From Zychaea mexicana (lineage: Eukaryota; Mucoromycota; Mucoromycetes; Mucorales; Lichtheimiaceae), in contig NW_026516708.1 in NCBI RefSeq assembly GCF_025766255.1, forward strand, positions 248,001 to 312,000: a stretch of DNA of 64,000 bases, written 5' to 3'. Positions within the stretch are counted from its first letter, which is position 1, and the number at the start of each line of letters is the position of its first letter. This document shows positions 38,153-54,989 of this stretch, piece after piece. The notes beneath the pieces are model-generated. The model was given only the letters and a program-made list of their open reading frames with translations, had not been told where the DNA came from and did no database searches. The translations under genes were made by a program, and so were the position numbers.

Positions 38153-38735
38153 GGGATAGTGTCGAGGAGAGGGAAAAGAGCGAGGAGGTGTATTTCCTAG
38201 AGGATGAAGGAGTAGGTGTAAGGACGTTCAAACGACGTAATAAGAGTAGTTTGTTGTATGTGTGTGTGTGTGGAGAAGAAGTGGGGAAAAAGAAAAAGGA
38301 CGGAAAGAAAAGCGAGTAGAGTAAGAGTAGAAAGGAACGTAAGGAGGCGCGCGCGCTTTGGGTAACCTGCGACTGCTTATGGCGAGAAGCAGGACCTGTC
38401 AGTCAGTCAGCCGGGTCAGTCGGTCAGTTGAAAGGGTGGTTGTGCGAGTGTATGCGCCAGAATGTTTGTTTTTGTTAAGGAGAGGAGAGTATACAAGGTG
38501 GACGGGTACGAATATAAACAAGTGGAAGAGAAGTGAAACTGTTACCCTGACGATTCGAGGTTGTTGAAGGGAAGGTTGGGGGTGTGGGTGGGTGGGGGCG
38601 ACTGATGGACAGACTGCAGATGTCTGACCTCCCTACTAGGAAACCAGCCATGCGCTGAGCAAGAAAAAACGCCAGCCAATGGCAATTTTTAAAATTTAGG
38701 ACCACACCTTTTTATTTTAATTATCAACATATTAT

Positions 38736-40305
38736 TTAGCAACGACTCGACTGTTCCAGCTGCCGTTCAATGTCGCTAGCAAGCAGTCGATGAACCGGAT
38801 ACGTTGGATGCCCTGAGTCTTTTGTGTGTGTGAGTATGTGTGAGTGAGTATGTGTGAATAATACATCATGCGTAATGTAGAAAGCCCCACTCCCCCCTGC
38901 TGCTGGCCTTCTTCGGGCATATGCCCAAATTAATAATCACCACTACTTACTGAGCCAAAAATACTCGTACGGCGCCAAACAGCCGTAGTTTTCATAGTTC
39001 GTATTGAAATCAGGAGCCGTCGAGTTTGGACAGAAAGTGGTGATATCCTTGAAGCCAAGTTCTTCTGCATTGTCGAGGTACCCATTGAACAGGTCGAACG
39101 CATTGATTAACATGACATTGGCGTCTGTGTGCTTGCGCTGAAATGCACTGATGTGTTCGTCCAGAACGCCGTTGAACGTATCAATGACTTGTGCATAGCC
39201 GTCGTGGCTGTCACCGCCAGGCGATCGGTCGCGTGGTGGTACATTAAAAAATAGGAATGATCGCACATTGCGGGCATACAGCTCATCCTATAATTTCCAT
39301 ATATCATGTGATGCCAACAAGTAAATTTGAGTACTTTTTTAAGGTGTGGTGTCAAATATAGCAACGTCTGTGTCACACTTGTCATACCACTTTGTTAAAG
39401 TAGACATCGATGAGTTGGTTGTAAAACGTAGGAAACGAAATCTAAAATTCACCGATGATGAGAATAAGGCTTTTCGCGTCAGCTTATGATAAATGGAGGG
39501 GGATTTAGGGGTCAAATTGTAATAAACGTTAAAATACACTTACGTTGGTCCAAGATTCCGTGTCGCCAACATCGTTGATGCTTAAAGTTTATAAGGTTAA
39601 ACTTGGTTTGTTGTCATCCCAATAATATGCAATATGTATGTAGCTTATTTCTTACCCCATCCAAAACGTTGCCAACGTGTTTGGAGGCTTCCAATGAATG
39701 GCACGGTCGACGTGATCCTTCCATTGATCCACTTGCTCCACAAACGAAATAGTATATGGATGGTGCTTGGAAATGAGTACTGGATCGATATCAGCCCCAG
39801 CAAAGGCGATATCATACAAAGCTGGATCGCAGCGTTGTGGCAATCCTTGATAACATTCGGTCAGGTACTCGGCCCAATTAGGTCCTCCCGCACTCGTCTA
39901 TAAGAGATGTTAGTGATCCTGTTCCTGGATATGACAATGGCCGAAATTCATTAATGATGAGCGTTTTGTCTTTGCTGACCTTGTTAAGGAGGATGGGATT
40001 GTGATGGACAGAACCAGGCGATGTAAAGTTATCCCAAGAATAATTCTTAGTTCCTAAACGGCCTTCCACATAACTGTACGAATCTCCAAAGACGAATCTA
40101 ATAGCAGTTGCAAGAGAAGCGTGTTAGTATGAAAATAAAGCTGTACCGTGTAGTTCGTCTCGCTCCATTAGCCTACTAGCGTGCACACATACAGAGTGTC
40201 AATGCGCTTCCAGCAGAAGCCAGTCGGACGTGGCAGTGCATACACGATGTTTTGCGATAGCAGTAGCAACCCAGCAACAACAACAAGTTGCAGGAACAAG
40301 AACAT
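38736..40305 (-). CDS. Secreted SGNH/GDSL esterase (CE16-like)
   Basis: Extracellular acyl/acetyl esterase of the SGNH hydrolase fold. The start ATG at 40305 gives a signal peptide (MFLFLQLVVVVAGLLLL.., cleavage near VYA-LP). Block I is FVFGDSYSYVEGRLG with the nucleophile Ser in GDS. Next come LLNKTSAGGPNWAEYLTECY (intron spliced between K and T), YDIAFAGADIDP and block III FWMGINDVGD, again formed across an intron. Exons continue through NVRSFLFFNVPPRDRSPGG to GCLAPYEYFWL. A last exon (38736 to about 38820) carries the His block HPTYPVHRLLASDIERQLEQ and stops at 38736. With the best acceptor the final motif reads NSGHP, so the usual Asp of DxxH would be Asn. An alternative acceptor gives LRHP. 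Roughly six exons. Confidence 0.85.
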
Positions 40306-40484
40306 GGCGACGATTGAGTAACGACTCGATGGCCAAACCATTAGCCATTATATATACCCACCCGCAAAAGGAGAATATGGAGCATTTTCTTTTATTCTTT
40401 CCGAGTATCCAAATGTGTGGGTATGTGTGTTTGTGTGAGAACGGAAAAGAAATAGCAAATGTACATTGAAGGTAAAATTGGCCT

Positions 40485-41183
40485 TTATGGGTCCGTTTTT
40501 TGCTTTTTATTCTCGGTACTGCTGCTCGTCTGATCCTTATTCTGCTTACGCTTCTGCCGCCTTGCACGCTTTTTGGCCGTCCGTGCCTCATCCCCGGCTT
40601 TTAATTGTGCAATTTTATCGTCATACTCTTTCTTTTCGTATTCCTAATAAGCACAATCATCCACACGGTGTTAAAAAAACAAAGAACTCTCCGGATTTCT
40701 CTATCTCCTATTTTTTTCCCATAGTGAATCTTTTCAGTTGTGGTACCTTGCGTTCCTCTTCATCCATATCTTTTAACCGAGCGTATTCTCGCCGTCTATG
40801 TGCACGATATACGTGAAAGTCACCACTGCCTGCACCAGCACTCGATCCTATTAAGAGTTACAACAAATACAACCATCCATCGTGAGAATCATGTATAAGT
40901 ATGGAGTAATTACTCTTGTTGGTCTTCTCAATGTCCAGCAATCAACAAACATGAAAAGAGAGAGAGAGAGATATTTAGTGAGGATTGAAATCATCGATCT
41001 GTACTCACCAGGAACATTGCGCACAAAATCTTTGGGCGCTTTTACTGATTTCTCTCTGGGACCTTGTGGTATTACGATCGGCTTGTCGATCTTTTGAAAT
41101 AACTTTTCCAATTGCTTTTGTGTTTTTTGTGTTGTAGTTAGAGTGTGCCGGTTTATTTTGGATTTCTCTTCTTCTTCTGCCAT
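40485..41183 (-). CDS. PRKRIP1: PRKRIP1-like spliceosomal protein
   Basis: PRKRIP1 is a small nuclear protein found in the catalytic spliceosome, where a long helix contacts U2 snRNP. Three exons (41009-41183, 40747-40847, 40485-40643) join in frame to 144 aa. Diagnostic blocks are [20 protein letters not shown], then [20 protein letters not shown], followed by a Lys/Arg-rich helix and a nuclear-localisation-like tail ([14 protein letters not shown]). The human protein is longer at the C-terminus (about 184 aa). The [13 protein letters not shown] block is near-identical to the family consensus, so the call is firm. Confidence 0.92.
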
Positions 41184-43387
41184 TTTTCTGGTTTTTTTTG
41201 TGTTGTAATTTATTATGCGCCGATCAAAGAATGTTGGAGAAGGATAGCGAAAAAGAGACGCACTGTGGCACTGAATTTGAACTTTTGACACAAAAAAAAA
41301 TGCGCACGCTGTCGGTGTCTATACATAGCGAGCACATATCAATGGGGTGGAGAAGGTAACGCTGACAACAGACATTGTATGATAATACTAACACAGCAAA
41401 GTATGCAAACAAATACATAGTTAGCACTGTAATGAGTGGTTGCTACTAAATAACATGCTCAAGATGTAGCGTGAGGGCTATATACATAGCGCATGTTGAC
41501 TCGTTTTCGTCCGTAAAAGTACAATCGCGACTACAAGATGATACTTTGAGCTATCTCAAATTTTCGGGTAACTAAGAATATAAAAGTTCCAATAAGAATG
41601 GCATCGCTTGAGCGAATATTCAAACGTTTAATGTAAGACGCATGTCCCATATGTGGGGAGGGGGAAGTGATGCTGTCGTGAAGCGTATTTCATTGGTGTG
41701 CCACTACGCCGGCCGACGAAATCAAGATATCGAAGCAAGGAGCAGTTATCAGCAGTACAATTCGAGTACTTGGTCATCGACAAATACATAGCAACGAGGA
41801 TGAGCCGAGCCGACGAAGCTATCGAACACGCAGTTGCTGTAATTGCTTCCAATGTGAGGAGTTAGGAAAGATACACTGGTTGTTGCAAACGCATTTGGCA
41901 AGATACATACTACGTGATTGGACATGGAAACGGTCTGTGCGCTTTTATCTTTCTATATTGTTGGGTGAAGATAAAGTGAGCCGCATTGTAGCAGTTCAAC
42001 CTTGGAGCAATCAACAAGATGTTTATTAAGGAAGAAGAAAAATAGAAAGTCAAAGAGATGACAACGAGTTTGGTTCTGGAAAGCAATGAAAGAATATTTT
42101 CTCAAAGTCATCTATTATAGTATACCAATAAATGAAAAGAAAGTGCTTTCCATCCGTACGTTTAGACAGCATATGTCTTTGTTCGGATCCGCCTTCTGCT
42201 TTCAAAAATTGCTGCTGGGTTGACTCAAATCAACTTTCTTACTATGCGCATCACCAAGTTTATTACAGGATAGTCTAAACACTTCTTTTGCTACTGCGTT
42301 TACCGTATATGATATAACAGACCCTCCCACTATTACATGCGTCACTCTGATTGAACATATGGCGTTGATAATAATCATCGTCTCTGATACTCTTGAAACA
42401 AATACAAACGATTTTCGTTTCCCACCTCCATCAAGGGCCGTGTAATGTTATTATGTCGTTCACAGCCCTTTACAGGCTATCAAAGTGCTCCAAGACCCTT
42501 CCTTATACGACGAACCGATATCAAAAACTCTGACATGGATTTTGGCTATGTTCATCTACGACAACTTTCTAGTAGTCTTCTGTGGATTGGACAGCGGTTC
42601 TTTTTATGAATAACTTGTGTCCTACACTTGACTTGACTTCCAACATCATTTTCCGATATACAGATGAGTACCTTGGTAATTTTAATGTGATTATGACAAT
42701 ATTCCATGGTAGCTGTTTCTGCTGTTAATTTAAGTGAGAATGCTCTAAAACTTTTACTGTTTAGAGGCTGTTGACCCTATTCTCCACCATTTTATATCAT
42801 GAGTTATTGCCATATCACGTTGGTATTAGCTCTTCCTTGGCTACTGAATTTCATTGGATAAGATTCTCCCGCAGGAAGAGTTAAGGTGGGATGCACATAG
42901 AAGCTGAGAAACCACGTCTTCTTCCTCGCTTTTAAGAAAATGGGCGACCAAGGTTAATTTCTTTTATTGGAAATGAATCAATGTTTACTGTTTCAACTCA
43001 TTGCAATCAAGTATAGGGTCCATTTACTCAGTATTACAGGATGTGCCTGTCATGGTGTCTCATCACTACAGGCTTCCGAAGCAGGTAAGGGAGAGGACAC
43101 ACACTATTATGCCGAGTAGAAGCGACAAGAACAACGGCCAAAGAGAAGACTTACGAGAAAGATAAACTATATAGATATTTATCGATACAGAACTTTCACC
43201 ATTACCCGAATCCCTCGACAATTTGGTAAGCATAAAAAGAAATTAACCTACGGCGTGGGTGTGTATTGGCACAAGCCAAAACGAACACCTAAAACAAAGA
43301 AGCTCACAACCAAAGGTGCGTGTATATCTATGGGTCCCGGTGTAGTCAACATACCCGTTCAATGTAGAACGAGAGGCACTTTCAGAA
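41184..43387. other. Intergenic, possible 5' exons of the UBA gene
   Basis: About 2.2 kb without a supportable gene. Just before 43388 a donor-like site (near 43223) and an acceptor-like 'ttttcag' context (near 43385) leave open an upstream exon of the UBA-domain gene. Nothing else was recognised. Confidence 0.45.
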
Positions 43388-44205
43388 ATGGCAGCCGCTC
43401 GGAAACAGCAACAAGAGGAGCGCGAGCGGCTGCAGAGCGAATACGTCAAACGGCAAAAGCTTGCAGCACGCAGAATTGCACCGGGTTTCCTCGATACCGA
43501 TACTCGAATTTTGCAGCCAGAACCATTGTATCACCGTGACGAAGAAGGAGAGGAAGGAGAATTGCCTTCGGCTCCACGCCATCAGCAGCTCGATTATCAA
43601 AAGTTCGAGCAAGGTCTGGCACCTCCAGATCCTTGGGACCAGCCGGAAAATGATTTGGTTGCTTTACGGTCGATTTTAGGACCTGCGGATCAAGGTAAAA
43701 TTTGGTGTATTCTGTGTCTCGCTTATTGTTGGTCTCTAAACATTTCGGTTAAACTGAAAACTTTCATTTTTCAAAAGGCTGGGCCAATATGAAAAGACAA
43801 CAACAACAGCAGCAACATCAACATCAACCTCGTCCACCACAGCCACAGCTACTGCCACAGCAACCGCAGCCGCAATCTCATCCACATCCAACACAGCAGC
43901 AGCAGCAACAGCAACAGCAACATACCTATCCTCCCACACGGCCTCATGTGCCTGCTCCAGCACTTCCTCCCAAGCCGTACGCCAGCTCACCGTCTTCTGC
44001 ACAGACGTCTCCTCGGGCTGCCTCGGTTACACCTGTATCAGACTCACCGCCACCTCCTGTGCCTCCCCACCCGCAGCACGATGATCTAATTGAAGAATTG
44101 GTCAACATGGGCTTCTCCAAACCGCAGGCTGCAGATGCTCTTGAAAAGAACGATCATGACCTGACGAAGGCAACAAATTTTTTGCTAGATCATGGGATTG
44201 GCTAA
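43388..44205 (+). CDS. UBA-domain protein with Gln/Pro-rich linker
   Basis: Two exons (43388-43694 and 43778-44205) join to 244 aa. The N-terminal helix (ARKQQQEERERLQSEYVKRQ) leads to KLAARRIAPGFLDTDTRILQ, a block I recall from fungal UBA proteins of unknown role. Then comes a Gln/His/Pro-rich linker with proline-rich motifs (PAPALPPKPYASS; PPPPVPPHPQ), possible SH3 ligands. A C-terminal ubiquitin-associated domain is at about 198-240 (LIEELVNMGFSKPQAADALE, then NDHDLTKATNFLLDHGIG), with the MGF loop and hydrophobic face intact. It probably binds ubiquitin in trafficking or proteasome delivery. That is inference from the domain. An upstream exon may be missing, because the ATG sits 2 nt after a good acceptor. 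Confidence 0.75.
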
Positions 44206-44453
44206 ATTAGGAAAGCGCTTTATTGTAAATAATGCAAAATATCAAAGAAAAGAACCGGTATACATATATAAAAATATAATTACAGAAAGCAAAGAGAGGG
44301 AAAGGAATGACACGTCTATGTTATTAGGGTTTCGTGCTTGTGCTTTTTTTGAATGAGTAACAAGAGGGTGTGAGTGTGCTATTGTGTTTGAGTGTGTGTG
44401 TGTGTGTGTGTATGTGTTGTGTGTAGTTTAAGTGTGTGCACTGTCCAAAACCA

Positions 44454-48019
<3,566 letters not shown>

Positions 48020-48599
48020 GACTGCCAATGAACGATCTCCATGAAGTAGGGGAGAGAAAGAAGGAAGGAGGGAGGTGCAGAGACAAGGGAAGGGAGAGGC
48101 TAGTTGGTGGTTGGGTTTAGAAAAATAAAAATAAAAGAGGTTAAAAAGGTTATAGCTAGATAGGTAAGGTAAGGTGGTGGTGGAACGGCGAAGAGTGGCT
48201 GTTTCGCTTTAATTGGTTGGAATGCAACGGCCTCCACTCCGCGATGATCGACAGAGAAAAGATGGTATTATTACTGGTTGCCAGCCGAGAACTTTTATTT
48301 ACCTTTTCGGGCACCGCATTTGTGTTGCAGAGATGGATGGTATGGTTCGATCGAGGTGCATTGTATATAAACCTTTGATATAACCTGCAGAGTCCGCACA
48401 AGGAAGAAGGTTTACTTGTATTAGCAGCGGGGGCATCCGATATGCAACACATCCCAGAGTGGCATAGTGACATGAGCTAGATTGTGGCTGGAAAATTCCG
48501 CAAAGCTCGTGTGGCCCATTTACTGCTGAATATTACTTTAGTGGTACAGATGGACCTATCACCCTGGGCAATAAGTTGGTAATTATCTCTGGGTTCAAT

Positions 48600-49515
48600 T
48601 AGAGTTTGGGTCAAGGAAGTACCTGTAAGATCGCAGAGGCAGCCACACGCGCCAAATCCTCTGGTCTTACCATCATTGATTCAAATCCTTTATTGTGGGC
48701 CGGGGATAGCCTTACACATCGATGACTCAACAGTCTGAACGCGGTGAAGAAATATCAGTGCTGATGATGGTGCAGTAGTCACTTTGATTAGCTAGCTTCG
48801 ACGTATTAGTGAAGGCTAGAACTGATGGTGTCGTGGAATCTTTCTATGCACTAAACTTTAATAAGCCTAACTCGCACTGGCTGCCATTTAATGCAAACCC
48901 TAACAATTAGGGCACGACTGCAAAGTGTACATAATATCACTCTATGCCATACCGATATTAAGTGTATGTTCTGTTGTCACCTTGACGTACGTGTAGTTTT
49001 TGTTGCTCTCGTTAGTAAACGTCTGGAATATATAATGTTGTGAAGGTCATCAGATATTGTGACTCTCTATTCTGTAATATTATTTCCCCTCTGACGGTAT
49101 TGTGGAATAAAGCGCGTCCTTTTCTCAGTCCAGACTTTTGGGAGTTTTGGAGAGATTATTCATTGAGTGAATAGCTCATCCTTACTTTGGGTTTCTTTTG
49201 TTACGACGAAAGGATTGACTTGTGGTCGCTTGGCAGTACTGTTATTGAATGATGGATCGTGTGCCCCCGCACTACTTGATCAAGGATGAGGAGGCAGCTC
49301 GTTGACATTATCGCCACTGAGCCCAGCCCAGCCTTCACCTACAGCCACCCATCCGTGTACATGCGTGGTCTTGTTGCATGGCTGCTTGATGAAGATGCGC
49401 GCAATAGACCCAGTGCTCAAGATGTAATTTTGGCATGTAATGTAGTGTGTATGATAAATTGAGAAAATAGGGCTAACATGATTGATTGGTGTAGGAAATC
49501 GATGCTCTTGTCAAG
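48600..49515 (+). pseudogene. Decayed protein kinase
   Basis: Pieces of a Ser/Thr kinase appear in the correct order with stops and shifts between them. They are a glycine loop LGQGSTCKIAEAATRAKSSG (48606-48668), a catalytic-loop-like LQSVHNITLCHTDIKC (about 48918-48970, with HTD where HRD is expected), DLWSLGSTVIE (about 49215-49250), MMDRVPPHYLIKDEEAAR in the next frame, and subdomain X-XI VYMRGLVAWLLDEDARNRPS (about 49350-49418). The layout resembles STE-type kinases. Frameshifts near 49247 and 49300 and missing subdomains II-V and VII-VIII show it is dead. It abuts the inverted PMR1 copy. Confidence 0.55.
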
Positions 49516-49519
49516 AGTA

Positions 49520-52092
<2,573 letters not shown>

Positions 52093-52096
<4 letters not shown>

Positions 52097-52420
52097 TGAT
52101 ATTGTCAGCAGTTGCAATGCAACAAAAGCAAGCGTTTTTTATGACATCAAATCTTATGGAATTCGCACGAAAATGCAACTACCGTCAGTAAGTAAAAAAA
52201 CTTTTCCTTGATATGTTATGCTTAACCATGGATGCTCAATCTAATTACTATTCTGATTTTTCTTTATACCAGCCCAAGTCAAACATAAATTCTTGATCTT
52301 GAAGACGATCATTGGGAAAAGGGTTTTCCTACAGACGAATTGGGCGAATTAGAAGAAAGCAGCAACAGAAACAGAAACGACAGCACAACCACCACAGCTG
52401 CTACTCACAGTTCAACTACT
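52093..52420 (+). pseudogene. Orphan family fragment, copy C, fused to PMR1 copy
   Basis: From the GATG at the end of the PMR1 copy, the sequence continues as the orphan family in plus orientation. GATGATATTGTCAGCAGTTG matches copy A (about 56470-56490, minus). An internal deletion follows, then ATGGAATTCGCACGAAAATG (EFARKCN) with the same intron and the next exon ending TDELGELEE. It then leaves the family and continues into unrelated Thr/Ser-rich sequence. Coding potential is lost. Confidence 0.75.
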
Positions 52421-54379
52421 CTGCAGAGCCTGAGCTAATACCCAAAAATATGGCCGGTCTTGTCTTTTGCGATCATCTACTACTGTAAAGCCCTTCTTGA
52501 ACGATAGGTTGTTGCCTATATATCCAAGTTTTATCGCTCAACACCGTACTATGATATCGTATCCAGCATTGGAGATACTGGTTATTGAGAGATTCATAAT
52601 TGAGTATACCGGAAACAGCAGCAATAACAACAACAGGTCAGCAGCAACAGGATTATCAATACTTCACTACCACCGACGACGACGACAACGACTATCTCAC
52701 CGTTGAAGTCGCTGATAATCCATGAATCAGCGAATAATAACAATGTGCTCACTCGAGCTGGCATACGATGCCCAGATCTTGTCCATCTGGAATTGGTGTT
52801 ATGCAAATGGAGCAGTAACGATGAACATACAGTCATCCGGATTAATATAGCCCGCTAAAAATTCAAATATCTTCAATTGGTTATGCCGAGTATTTGCCGA
52901 CATTTTTGAAGCACCCCGACGGTCGGTATGGGATTTCAAGGAATCAGTGTTCATGGCGCACAGCAATCACGTTAACCCGTCGATCCGCTTCCTGGCCTCT
53001 CGGATTATTTGCTGTTGAAAAAGCAGAACGACGCTACTATTGCTGCTACCACCGCTCGACCTGGAGAGAAACGGCTGGAGGAAGAAGAAGCGAACGATGA
53101 CGGACAAAAGTCAATAACACGGGTGCTTTGCAGAATACAATCGCTCCGGTTCTAACGGCTACTTCTGGAAAACGCGTGAATAACACGGCGGATACTGTCT
53201 CGTGGTTGGAGAGCAAAAGTGGAACTAAGCAGAAAGTAGAGGAAGTGGTTACGAACGATCGTGGCTTTGTGAAAACCTGGTCTGTCATCCTGTCACCGCG
53301 AAGCTTTGAAGTTTTTACTATAATGGAGCTCGACTGGATCACGAAGACATGCACGACCAAAGATACTTTCGCATTTTTGGAGAACCTTGTCAACCTCTAA
53401 TCTGACCAACAACAAAATAATCTGTATACATAACATGAACAACATCGACAATAAACAAAGCCGAGCGCTTGATATAGCATTTTGTATATTTACTTGGAAG
53501 GTGTTGTCATCACAGATATATAAGCGCCTCTATTCGGTGTTTGATACACGAATGTTGTAGTGAATTCACTGGAAATGCGTTTGATTTTTGAAACACTATG
53601 CGCGTAGCAAATTTAAATACGTAACAGAATACGACCGCTGTAATTGTTACTACTTGCACGTCGTCATACTACATACAACCATCAGATAACAGCACGAAGA
53701 TGCATGAGATTAATTACTGTTACTACTGTACAATCTGACAGACTTACTTGGTTGAACTTCGTTTGAAATATCTATTGAATAAGAAGCTATAGGAATAAAG
53801 CCAAGTTTTTCGAGGTGCTTCGAGGCGTGGGGTGACCCAGTATTTATAGGCAGCTCCTTCTCATCATTCGCTGTATATGAGTATAATATCTGTATCACCA
53901 CTTAACAGTATTTGTAATGAAATTTTAATGTTTAGAAAGTTGACAAACAATAAAAAACAAATGGAATTAAGAAGAAACTGGGAATGGAGGAGGAATGAAG
54001 AAGATGAGAGGAAAGGGTGACCAGGGACTTTTTTAAATAGGAAATGCGCTGTCATGGTTCGATGTAGGGGTGGATGTGAAAAAGAAGCAGCTCTTCCTCT
54101 TGAATGAAGTTTATAGGTTGGGATGTTGAGGTAGTTAGTAGTGGAGAAGAAGATTAAAACATAAAAAGTATAGAGACTTATAGTGTGGTGCGATGCATTG
54201 CATATGAATATGCTATAACAAAAGAAGCGTGAGCTGGTGATGATGATGATGATGTAATAAGGGAGGTGGCTCGTAGTGTGTGATAATGTATCATCAATAG
54301 TAGTGTGTGTCTGATCAGAATGGGCGAGTATATAAGAAGAAAAAAGGGATAGAGTAGCGTCGAGCTATAGAGAACTTGT
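52421..54379. other. Unassigned region with scattered short frames
   Basis: No recognisable gene. The frame at 53128-53400 (about 90 aa; SWLESKSGTKQKVEEVVTND, then RGFVKTWSVILSPRSFEVF) has protein-like composition and could be the last exon of an unknown gene, with an acceptor at 'ctttgcag' just before 53131. Short repeats of CAA/CAG and GACGAC occur near 52615-52690. Confidence 0.35.
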
Positions 54380-54531
54380 TTAAGCCTTTCTTTGTTTTTG
54401 CCGCTTCGACGGTGATACCGATGGCTGAGCTGATGTTGATGTTGATGATGTTGATGATGTTGATGGCTCATTACCATTTGAAAACGACGAAGATGGTGGT
54501 GATTCAGTAGTGGCGTTACTTGCTGCTGGGG
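54380..54531 (-). pseudogene. Ser/Thr-rich C-terminal exon, possible end of copy A
   Basis: On the minus strand a good acceptor (ccccag at about 54526-54531) leads into a Ser/Thr-rich frame (SNATTESPPSSSFSNGNEP, then SVSPSKRQKQRKA and a stop at 54380). It has the same orientation as orphan-family copy A and lies about 0.5 kb beyond its last recognisable block. It could be that gene's last exon, but the link is not shown by the sequence. Confidence 0.3.
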
Positions 54532-54989
54532 ATGACGAGAATGGGCACAGTGAAATTAGGGGTGGTCAGAGAAAATCTTTGATTTTTGATGACGTTAGTA
54601 GCTGGTCATTATGACGGTAGTCATAACCCTAGAATGATGGTAGTCATTCTAAACACTTGCCTACAAGTGTCTCATAAACAGTGTTCTTTAAACATGTTTA
54701 AACTGTTTAAACTATAATATTCTTTTGTGTTTAAGAAAAAACAGGCTAGACCTTTAGGTCGACGCCCAGTTCAATAAAAAATCAACGAAGTTAGATTTTT
54801 ATTAGAACGCTTGACAGTATAATGAATAATAAATAAATTAGTGGTTTACCACATAATTTATTATTATGAATTGATACTCGATGTGGGTCATTGCATGGTT
54901 AAAAGATTAAAGCACAGTTTTTATAAAAAAAAAAGTGGAGCTTATAGTACTTACTTAGAGCGACTTAGTATTACTAGTACAATATGTTA

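Noticed and set aside
53128..53400. 90-aa frame as a named secreted protein
   Set aside because: Composition is protein-like, but no family could be recognised and no start or signal peptide is present.
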